Below are positions 57,550 to 64,000 of a stretch of DNA of 64,000 nt, one piece after another. Both the position numbers and the translations under genes were made by a program. Position 1 is the first letter of the stretch, and every line of letters begins with the position of its first letter. Below the pieces are notes generated by a model, which was not told where the DNA came from, made no database searches, and saw nothing but the letters and a program-made list of their open reading frames with translations. The DNA is taken from assembly GCA_942492815.1 (NCBI GenBank), contig OW818658.1, positions 992,001 to 1,056,000 on the forward strand, in the 5' to 3' direction. Origin of the DNA: JAEUWI01 sp942492815 (GTDB lineage: Bacteria; Hydrogenedentota; Hydrogenedentia; Hydrogenedentales; JAEUWI01).

Positions 57550-59193
57550 CTACTCGGCCCCCTCGCCCCCTTCCAGGGTGCCGAAGTACTGCCGGACGAA
57601 CTCCTCCGAGCCGCGGGGGATCTCCTCGCGGGTCAGGGCTTCTTCCGCCGCCTGCTGGGCCTGTACCACCGCGCCTGAAATGACCTCAACGCTGTTATCT
57701 GCATCGGTCTCCGGTGCCGTCTTCTGCATGATGCTGGCGAGCATTTTTCCTTCCTGCACCTGCCCTGGAAGCATGGTGGGGGTCAGGCTGACGTTTACAT
57801 CGGGCAGTTCGCCCACCTGACCGCCCTGGCCCTGACCGGGGCCTTTCATGCCGCCGCCTTTACCGCCGCCGCCGAGGGCCAGGCCCTTTTGAAAGGTTGC
57901 CGCCTTGCCGCCGCCCGAACCGGAACCACTGCATTGGCCGGAACCGCATTGTCCAGAGCAGTCCTTGCCCTGGCACGTACCCTGGCACTTCGAGCCCAGC
58001 GTGCACTTGCCAAGCTTGGCGCCACAACTGCGGCAGAAGGAACTCTTGCCCATCATGCTCTTCTCAAAGGCGCTCATGGAGGCCATGGCCGCATCGAGCT
58101 GGGCAAGCTGCTGCATGACGGACTCCAGATCCTTCGCCGAGAGCGCCAGGGCCTCCGCGGCCTCTTTCATGCCGTCGGGACTGCTGCTATCCAGCGCGGC
58201 CGCGGCCTTCGAGAGGGCCTCCGCCAGCGCGGCGTCGGTCTGGGTGCTGCCCGGCTTGCTCAACTCCTTCGCCATCTCCTTCAACTCTGTGGAAAGCTTT
58301 TTCTTTTCTTCCAGGGACAATTTGTCCGCGGCCAGCTTCTTCTGGAGGTCTTCCAGTTTCTTCTTGGCTTCGCCTACGTTGCCCTGCTGGAGGTCTTTCG
58401 CGAGACCCTTGGTCAAGGGCGAGTCGGAGGCCTTGCCGAGGCTTTTGTTCAACTGAGACTTGGACTCCAGCGCCTGCTTTTCCTGCTGGAGCGATTCCCG
58501 GAGATCCTGAACCTTGGCCAGGGCTTGTTTCTCCGAGATTTTGCCTTCCTGAAGCTTCTCGGAGAGGCTCTCCAGTTCCAGCGCCTTGGCATCCAGCGCG
58601 CCGACGGGCATTTTCTCCGGCGCCTTGAGCGCCTTGGCCACTTTTTCCAGGCGCTCCGCCTTTTCCTGGCGGTCGGCGGCCTGAACCTTGGCCTCCAGGG
58701 CCCGCTCCTGATAGCCGAAGAGGTCAAATTCCGGCAGGAGCACATAGCCCACGCCGAAAAGGAGGATCGGGACAACAGCCAGTTTTGTCCGGCGCGTGGG
58801 GAAGAGGGGGAAATCCCGTCCGGCTTCCAGCAGGCCCAGATGCTTCAAGGCGTCCTTGTGGACCGCCTCCACCATGGGATGGTGCTGGTCGGCAAGTTCG
58901 AGGGAAGAGGTAAGCCGCTCGCGGAGGCCAAGGCGTTCGTCGGCGGCCAGGGCGGCCGTCCGAATATCGGGACGCTGGCGCCAGGCCAGAACCAGCGCCG
59001 CAGCCACGCCAACAAACACGATAACCCCCGCGCCCTCAAGGGTATAGGGGATCACGGGAAAGAGCCGACAGAGCAAGAGCCAGACGCAGGCGAGGGACGC
59101 GGTCCATAAGAGCGCGGTGGACAGACAAGCCACCCCCATCTGTGCCCAGATACGCTTGCGCACCCGGTTGAGTTGTACGTGTAACGGAGACAT
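57550..59193 (-). CDS. Membrane protein with coiled coil and a cysteine-rich tail
   Basis: 547 residues from the ATG at 59193, which has GGAGG 8 bases upstream. Membrane helices at about 17-43 and 51-71 and one at 139-153. A long Lys/Glu/Leu/Ala coiled coil runs from about 160 to 370. Then come eight Cys within 387-421 (CRSC, CTLGSKC, CQGTC, CSGQC, CSG), a Gly-rich stretch, and an acidic tail. It heads the group and lies 357 bases upstream of the NHL region on the same strand, separated by the repeat. The plan (membrane anchor plus coiled coil beside VWA genes) resembles proteins that accompany MoxR/VWA clusters. The cysteines suggest metal binding or disulfides. Function unknown. Confidence 0.8.
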   Translation of the reverse strand: MSPLHVQLNRVRKRIWAQMGVACLSTALLWTASLACVWLLLCRLFPVIPYTLEGAGVIVFVGVAAALVLAWRQRPDIRTAALAADERLGLRERLTSSLELADQHHPMVEAVHKDALKHLGLLEAGRDFPLFPTRRTKLAVVPILLFGVGYVLLPEFDLFGYQERALEAKVQAADRQEKAERLEKVAKALKAPEKMPVGALDAKALELESLSEKLQEGKISEKQALAKVQDLRESLQQEKQALESKSQLNKSLGKASDSPLTKGLAKDLQQGNVGEAKKKLEDLQKKLAADKLSLEEKKKLSTELKEMAKELSKPGSTQTDAALAEALSKAAAALDSSSPDGMKEAAEALALSAKDLESVMQQLAQLDAAMASMSAFEKSMMGKSSFCRSCGAKLGKCTLGSKCQGTCQGKDCSGQCGSGQCSGSGSGGGKAATFQKGLALGGGGKGGGMKGPGQGQGGQVGELPDVNVSLTPTMLPGQVQEGKMLASIMQKTAPETDADNSVEVISGAVVQAQQAAEEALTREEIPRGSEEFVRQYFGTLEGGEGAE

Positions 59194-59370
59194 GATCCCT
59201 ACCTCCATGAACTTAAGCTGCCGCGCGGTTATGCGCCACTGTGACTCAGTATAGTATAACGGCTCTGAGACTGCAATGGGTGACTTCGAGGGACGTACCG
59301 CCGCAAAGGGACCCGGTTATTGTACCGAAACGCCCGGCACTTCTCGGCATTTCAACCGCGGAAAGCCCAT

Positions 59371-59416
59371 GCCAGGGCGGCGGCATGTCCCCGTGGATAC
59401 TGGAATCGTGACGCGC
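59371..59416 (+). repeat. Dispersed repeat R1, copy C
   Basis: Third copy of the repeat at 9161-9206, same strand, in the 268-base gap between 59193 and 59462. Nothing else was recognised there. Confidence 0.8.
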
Positions 59417-59461
59417 AAACAACGCCTCGAGCAAGCGGCACGCGGCCGTCATGTTTGGGAC

Positions 59462-60421
59462 TCACGTGACAACCCCTGCAATCTTTCCGGTGCGACAGTC
59501 GACCAAGACATGGTACGGGTGGGTGTCATCGCCCTCCGGAATCTGAAATGTGATCACCCAACATAAAAGGCTCTTGGGCGAGAAGCCCCAAGAAGACTTG
59601 ATCGCGTCGTCGATATAGCTGAACTCCTTCAGCGACTCGTAGTTGTCCGTTGGGACGTTTCTCTTGGCTGCGTAGGTCTTGGCAATTTGTAACGCTTCCG
59701 ACTCCGAAATGTTTTCTTCCATCGAGTCAGGAAGGTAGAAGGGGAGATTGACGATCATCTCGACTCGTCCAGTTGCAACTTCCACCGACAGGGTCACCAT
59801 GCTCATACAGCGAATGCCGTGATAGGAACGCCGGATCATGATACCCCACGTACCGTCCTGAGGATTCTCGGGTAGAACATCGGGAGTATCTGAACGGTCA
59901 TCTGACCGATAACTGATGAATTCTTCATCGACGGTGAAACTCAGTCCATCATATTGCTTTTCGTCAAGTGCACCCGTAGCGATCAGGGAATTGGCAAGGG
60001 AGATCAAGGACTCTTTACTTACAGGCAAATCAATCGATGGTTGTATGGGAGAATCTGCTTCGTTGACGAGTCCGGGGATCTTTCCGTATTTCGTCAAGAT
60101 GCCGGAGTTCCGGAAGGTCAGGAAAGTAGCATCCTCGAGTGCGGTTATGTAATGGCTCGAACTGGAGCTTCCGCCGCCAGGCACGAGACCTGGCGCGATA
60201 GGAGTATCAGGCGCTATCCCGATTGCGGCCATGAGTGGCTTGTTACGTTCCCAGTGCCCCCGCTGTTCGAGCAACTCTTTAATCGTGTGGGCTGGCGGGA
60301 GGGGTGTCAGATTCTGGAAAAGGCCCTTGCCGATTTGATAGCCACCGATCAGAACGACCAATAGCAACACCAACGCCACGATGCGTTTCGTATTGTTGGG
60401 TTTGGGCTTCAATATCGCCAT
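59462..60421 (-). CDS. Membrane-anchored protein with PepSY-like C-terminus
   Basis: 319 residues. A short cytoplasmic basic start and one membrane helix (about 14-32), then an exported domain. Near the C-terminus are the segments ALQIAKTYAAKR and THPYHVLVDCRTGKIAGV, which match the beta-alpha-beta PepSY pattern in which a signature ends in D..TG.I. PepSY domains usually modulate proteases or bind lipids, but the family is broad. No operon partner is obvious; the next gene upstream ends at 60458. Confidence 0.6.
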   Translation of the reverse strand: MAILKPKPNNTKRIVALVLLLVVLIGGYQIGKGLFQNLTPLPPAHTIKELLEQRGHWERNKPLMAAIGIAPDTPIAPGLVPGGGSSSSSHYITALEDATFLTFRNSGILTKYGKIPGLVNEADSPIQPSIDLPVSKESLISLANSLIATGALDEKQYDGLSFTVDEEFISYRSDDRSDTPDVLPENPQDGTWGIMIRRSYHGIRCMSMVTLSVEVATGRVEMIVNLPFYLPDSMEENISESEALQIAKTYAAKRNVPTDNYESLKEFSYIDDAIKSSWGFSPKSLLCWVITFQIPEGDDTHPYHVLVDCRTGKIAGVVT

Positions 60422-60457
60422 ACGGGTTACCCTCTAAGTGACTGCCGCATTTAGTGA

Positions 60458-61720
60458 CTACTCCGCTACTCCGAATTCCCGCCCCATCAACCGCGTCGTG
60501 GCGACCTCCTGCGTCGTTGAGAAAATCTTCACCTCAAAAGGCCGCATCCGCGTTACAAAGGCGCCATCGACCACCTGGACGTTTTCGTTGCCGTAGAGCA
60601 GGTGGAGGCTTCGGTCTTTGAGCGCGTCGAGGCCTTGAACCTCGGTGCCGAAGTGGGTGACGTCGTCTTCATTGACGAGCACAACCAGCGCCTCGCCATC
60701 ACGGTAGCGGGCGATTCTGCTCACGCCGCGTCGGGGCGCCTGGACGGGCTCCTCGATCAGATTGATGCTGACCCCGGGCTCATCCGGGGCGGTCAAGAAG
60801 GGCTGCAGCGCCGAAAGCTCACTGGTGACGGCGTAGAGCGACTGACGAAAGGCCTCGTTCTTCGTGTAGGCCGAGCCCCAGTAGAGGACGGCCTCCGCGC
60901 CGTGGGTGATGGCGTTCCACGCCATAAAGCGCGACTCTGTGAAGGTGGGGTAGGCGTCGGGCAGGTTTTCGCCGGCTTTCTCCTGGAGCTCGTGCCAGGA
61001 GAAGCCCTGGAGCACCATCCAGACCGGCTTGCCCTTGCCCACCTTGTTAAATCGCTCGGTGAAGTCGCCCACCTCGGCAATATTGCGGGAGACCGCTTTC
61101 ACCGGATAGAGATCGCAGCCGGTGATGTCCACCGAACTCAGGTACTGGCGGACATAGATCGTGTCGCTGGTGTAGGCTTCATTGAACCAGATGGGCCGCT
61201 GCTTCGTGTCCAACTCGCGGATGCGCGCGGCCCAGCGATGGACGTTGGGCATGATGATGGCCGCCTGTTCGTCCGCATGTTTCGTGGCGCGCGGGGTCTG
61301 GTCCCACCACTCGCCCTTGCGCTCGTGGACGCCGCTGCGGACGAGGCCGCTGTAGGTGGTGAAGTTCCACACCATCTCGTCGGGACCTTCCCACACGGCC
61401 AAGGCCGGGTGATCGAGGATGTCGGTAATCTGTTTCTCCCCTTCGGGCGTCAACTCGGCATGCATGGGCAGGGAAATCCAGCCGTACATGCCGTAGCCGT
61501 GGGCTCGGTCGAGATCTGCGGCGTTGCCACAGCGGACCAGATTAACGCCCGCCGCCGCCATATCCGCATAGGCTGCTTCGTCCTCGGGCGTCGAATAGAA
61601 GCCGATGGGGAAGAGATCTTGCGTGTGGGACTGGATAAAGCCGTTCTGCTCGGTGGGAAAGGCGGCCAGTGGGAAGAGGAAGGAAGCCACTACACCTATC
61701 TGAATTACACAGCGAAACAT
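60458..61720 (-). CDS. Secreted TIM-barrel-like glycoside-hydrolase-type protein
   Basis: 420 residues with a signal peptide (MFRCVIQIGVVASFLFPLAAFP). The start has AAGGAG 7 bases upstream. The order DLFPIGFYSTPEDEAAYADMAAAGVNLVRCG, LAVWEGPDEMVW, RPIWFNEAYTS, ITGCDLYPVK and SRFMAWNAITHGAEAVLYWGSAYT is that of a beta/alpha barrel of the beta-galactosidase/GH5/GH42 type. EGPDE in strand 4 and other acids would be the catalytic candidates. A short beta-rich C-terminal domain ends it. The substrate is unknown. It accompanies other exported carbohydrate- and ester-acting enzymes. Confidence 0.6.
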   Translation of the reverse strand: MFRCVIQIGVVASFLFPLAAFPTEQNGFIQSHTQDLFPIGFYSTPEDEAAYADMAAAGVNLVRCGNAADLDRAHGYGMYGWISLPMHAELTPEGEKQITDILDHPALAVWEGPDEMVWNFTTYSGLVRSGVHERKGEWWDQTPRATKHADEQAAIIMPNVHRWAARIRELDTKQRPIWFNEAYTSDTIYVRQYLSSVDITGCDLYPVKAVSRNIAEVGDFTERFNKVGKGKPVWMVLQGFSWHELQEKAGENLPDAYPTFTESRFMAWNAITHGAEAVLYWGSAYTKNEAFRQSLYAVTSELSALQPFLTAPDEPGVSINLIEEPVQAPRRGVSRIARYRDGEALVVLVNEDDVTHFGTEVQGLDALKDRSLHLLYGNENVQVVDGAFVTRMRPFEVKIFSTTQEVATTRLMGREFGVAE

Positions 61721-61755
61721 TCCCGACTCCTTTTGATGAAAAGTTAAAAAATGGC

Positions 61756-61985
61756 AACCACAAAGAACGCAAAGAGCACAAAGGGACTATTTGTCTAATC
61801 GACGATATCATACAAATCGACACGGCGCTGCAACTCTTAAGAACCAAACAATCCTTCTTTTGCGCCTTAGCGACTCTGCGTGAGCCATTTCAATAAGGCC
61901 ACGCAAAGGCGCGAAGACGCAAAGGTATTGGTGAGGACGAAGATACATTTCCTATGTGCTTTTTGCGTTCTCTGTGGTCAAATCC
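61756..61985. repeat. Gene-less inverted-repeat element of the same type
   Basis: The left arm (61756-61784) begins AACCACAAAGAACGCAAAG. The right arm (61959-61985) is an inverted near match of the same string (2 mismatches in 21). The outer edge GGTCAAATCCTT is the same as that at 49331 beside the GxxExxY cassette. Inner parts contain further CGCAAAGG-type segments. No gene lies inside. Confidence 0.75.
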
Positions 61986-62020
61986 TTCTTGCTCAGTCTT
62001 GATGATGTATCTCGAATTCC

Positions 62021-64000
62021 TCAGAACACCGGCACCGCCGCATCCACCACCGTAAGCTTCTCCGGCGGCAACAGTGCCTGCAAATTATCCAGGTCGTAAA
62101 ACGACAGCGCATTATGTACCGTGTTGATGAGCTGATCCTTCGGATTGGCGACTTCCACCACCGCCTGCCACGTGGGGATACCACCGTACAGTGTGACATG
62201 GGTGAACAATTCGGGCTTCAGCGCCACGGCGTGAAGCGCGGGGACGGTGGTCTCGCCGATGACGCGTAGATCGGTGGGTACGCCTGCCGTTTGACTCCAC
62301 CAGGCCGCCGTCTGTATCAAGTCCTCCGCGCGCATGCCCACGAAGGAGAGTCCATTCAGATACGCGCGCATATAGGTGCTGAAATCGTTGCCCACTTTGA
62401 GCCAAGTGCCGCCCCATTGGTGCGATTCGGTGACACCCGTGCTACGGACGGAGACGATGAGCCAAGCTTCGTTGGCGGCGACGCCCGCGTCGATAAGGGG
62501 TTGGATTTCCTCCAGATTCGTCCCCGGCGCGAAGATGTGCGCCTTCGTAGCCGGGCCCGACTTCGGTAACCACGCGCGCGCAGGCAGCAGGACGCCGGGC
62601 TCGATTTCCAACAGCAGATCCTGCGTGCGGTGCGTGTCGGTTTCGCCCTCGGCAATCACCTGCGCTGTCGTCGCGGGCAGGGTGCCGTCGGGGCGGATGC
62701 CGGTTAGCTCACGCACCTTGTTGAGCGCGTCGGGCGCGGGGGTATTCTGCCAGAAGGCTACCCTGCCCGCTTTCAGGCCTTCCGCCCGTTCGCGATTCAA
62801 ATCGATCACCGTGCGCGCCCCTTCTATCCAGAGCACCTGGCCCTGAGGCGACGCTTGCAATTCCTTGTCCGTCAGCACGCCCACCGCCACTTCGTCCACA
62901 GGGCGATCCACATCCAGCAGCCAGCGCTGCATCCAATGGGCCATCCCCTCGCGGTGGGGCTCCAGGTAGCCGTGGCCCTCGTCCGCCTCCAGCAGTGCCA
63001 CACGTTCGGGCACGCCCAAGCGCGTATACGTACGCTTCGCTTCGCGATAGGAATCCCAACTGCCCTGAATGTCGAAGAAGTCCTTCGTGGCGGTCATGAT
63101 CAGCGTGGCCTTCGGCGCGCGCAGATGGATGAAGTCGGCGTGCTCCAGGCCCTGCTTCAACTGGCCAAAAACATTCTGCTCGCCGTCCTGCGGTCCGATG
63201 GTTTCGAGAATGCGCTTCCACGACGTGATATAGCAGCTCGGCGCGGCGGCGGTGATGCGCGGGTCCAGCGCCATGAGATAGCTGGAGAGCGTGCCGCCGC
63301 CGGAGCAGCCCGTCACGCCGATCTTGTCGCCTTTCACATCGGGTCGGCTCTGAAGATAGTCAATCGCGCGCATGCCATCCCAGATGCGGTACTGGGCGAT
63401 GCTGGTGCCGGTCAAAATCGCGCCCACATCGAAGAGCGTGTGCTCCGCCGTGGTACCCATCGTGGGCTCGCCCGCCTCAGTCATATAAAACATCCGCTCG
63501 CCCTGACCGATGGGGTCGTAGCAGAAGGCCGCGATGCCCAGGCGCGCCAGCAGGATGCACCCGCGCTGATAGTCTGGCGCGGCCTTGCCATTCTGATCGT
63601 GGCCGCAGGGCATCAACACCGCGGGCCACGGTCCGGGCGTCAGGGGACGGTAGAACACGCCCGTGACGTAAAACTGGGGACGGCTCTCGAAGATGACCTT
63701 TTCATAGGCGAAGCCCTCGCCCTCACCGCCGCCCACGACCTGGGGGTTGAGCGGCGTGCGCTCGGGAAAACCGCCCAGAGCACTCACAAAGTAGTCGTAT
63801 TGCATTTTTTGATAGGACTGAACATCCTCGACCGTCTTCAGCGTTTCATAGCGCTCGGCGCGCTTCGCGAGATTCTCGAAGGAGACCTTATCGAGCGCGG
63901 TGGACATCATGGCATCGGGCTTTACGCCGAGGGCCTTTTCAAGGGCATCGGCAAAGGGATCGGCGGGTGTGGACGCCACTGCAATGACGACGAGCAAGAA
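62021..64000 (-). CDS. Acetylxylan-esterase-like alpha/beta hydrolase (5' end outside window)
   Basis: At least 658 residues, with the start beyond the window edge; the first residues visible (LLVVIAVASTPADPF) look like the end of a signal peptide. An esterase domain is seen: PAVLMPCGHDQNGKAAPDYQRG, YDPIGQGERM, VTGCSGGGTLSSYLMALD (nucleophile Ser in GxSxG-like GCSGGG), ATKDFFDIQG and DEGHGYLEPHREGMAHWMQRWL (acid and His regions). This order is that of the acetyl xylan esterase and related hydrolases of PVC bacteria. A second, C-terminal alpha/beta-like part (residues about 400-658, MRAYLNGLSFVGMRAEDLIQTAAW) resembles a degenerate repeat of the fold. Natural substrate uncertain. Confidence 0.85.
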   Translation of the reverse strand, partial: FLLVVIAVASTPADPFADALEKALGVKPDAMMSTALDKVSFENLAKRAERYETLKTVEDVQSYQKMQYDYFVSALGGFPERTPLNPQVVGGGEGEGFAYEKVIFESRPQFYVTGVFYRPLTPGPWPAVLMPCGHDQNGKAAPDYQRGCILLARLGIAAFCYDPIGQGERMFYMTEAGEPTMGTTAEHTLFDVGAILTGTSIAQYRIWDGMRAIDYLQSRPDVKGDKIGVTGCSGGGTLSSYLMALDPRITAAAPSCYITSWKRILETIGPQDGEQNVFGQLKQGLEHADFIHLRAPKATLIMTATKDFFDIQGSWDSYREAKRTYTRLGVPERVALLEADEGHGYLEPHREGMAHWMQRWLLDVDRPVDEVAVGVLTDKELQASPQGQVLWIEGARTVIDLNRERAEGLKAGRVAFWQNTPAPDALNKVRELTGIRPDGTLPATTAQVIAEGETDTHRTQDLLLEIEPGVLLPARAWLPKSGPATKAHIFAPGTNLEEIQPLIDAGVAANEAWLIVSVRSTGVTESHQWGGTWLKVGNDFSTYMRAYLNGLSFVGMRAEDLIQTAAWWSQTAGVPTDLRVIGETTVPALHAVALKPELFTHVTLYGGIPTWQAVVEVANPKDQLINTVHNALSFYDLDNLQALLPPEKLTVVDAAVPVF

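Noticed and set aside
59276..59566. 96-residue plus-strand frame before the PepSY-like gene
   Set aside because: It is largely repeat R1 copy C and runs antisense into the next gene.

Overview
This is a GC-rich bacterial chromosome window of ordinary housekeeping and accessory genes. The mix resembles uncultured PVC/FCB-adjacent lineages such as Hydrogenedentota or Planctomycetota: a GH38 mannosidase and ceramidase-like and acetylxylan-esterase-like secreted hydrolases, a WD40 Ser/Thr kinase, a STAND/TPR protein, a MoxR-DUF58-VWA operon, tandem ABC-2 permeases, and many dispersed intergenic repeats. That placement is inferred from gene content only; no rRNA or other phylogenetic marker was seen.

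Layout. 1-4678 (minus strand): partial alpha-mannosidase, HAD hydrolase, apt and a sigma-70 factor. 4980-9209 (plus strand): tadA, a ceramidase-like enzyme, a short gene between two hairpins with a FliA-like promoter, and a GT-C-like membrane protein. 9431-11463 (minus strand): two tandem membrane paralogues. 12110: a small GGQ release-factor-like protein. 13028-23279 (plus strand): one chemosensory and partner-switching cluster (receiver-PP2C phosphatase, RsbW-like kinase, STAS antagonist, hybrid CheA, chemoreceptor, CheW, CheB, CheR). 23382-24599: an MFS transporter. 24724-31287: a zinc-ribbon/kinase/TPR/WD40 protein and a convergent STAND-like TPR protein, separated by an intact IS3-family element. 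31461-34060: iron-type ABC permease and binding protein without an ATPase. 34230-48723: ABC-2 permeases, a DUF481 protein, a 45-residue ORF, a methyltransferase, the single ABC ATPase and a large exported membrane protein. 49365-59193: BatA-like VWA protein, DUF58, MoxR, large VWA protein, NHL protein and a coiled-coil membrane protein. 59462-64000: a membrane-anchored PepSY-like protein, a secreted TIM-barrel-like protein and a 5'-truncated esterase.

The genes from 59193 down to 38276 run in one direction, mostly with 4-base overlaps or gaps of only 3 to 5 bases, and look like one or a few linked transcription units. They would couple a MoxR/VWA chaperone-like module to an ABC-2 exporter. 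A 742-base cassette with perfect 30-base inverted ends, carrying one GxxExxY gene, interrupts this unit. Two gene-less elements with related ends lie at 9297-9434 and 61756-61985.

Other non-coding structure includes a 9-base tandem array (about 24 copies), a three-copy dispersed repeat that supplies the C-terminus of one gene, two MITE-like inverted-repeat elements, heptamer arrays flanking the IS, and a perfect 44-base palindrome inside the IS. No tRNA, rRNA or CRISPR array was recognised.
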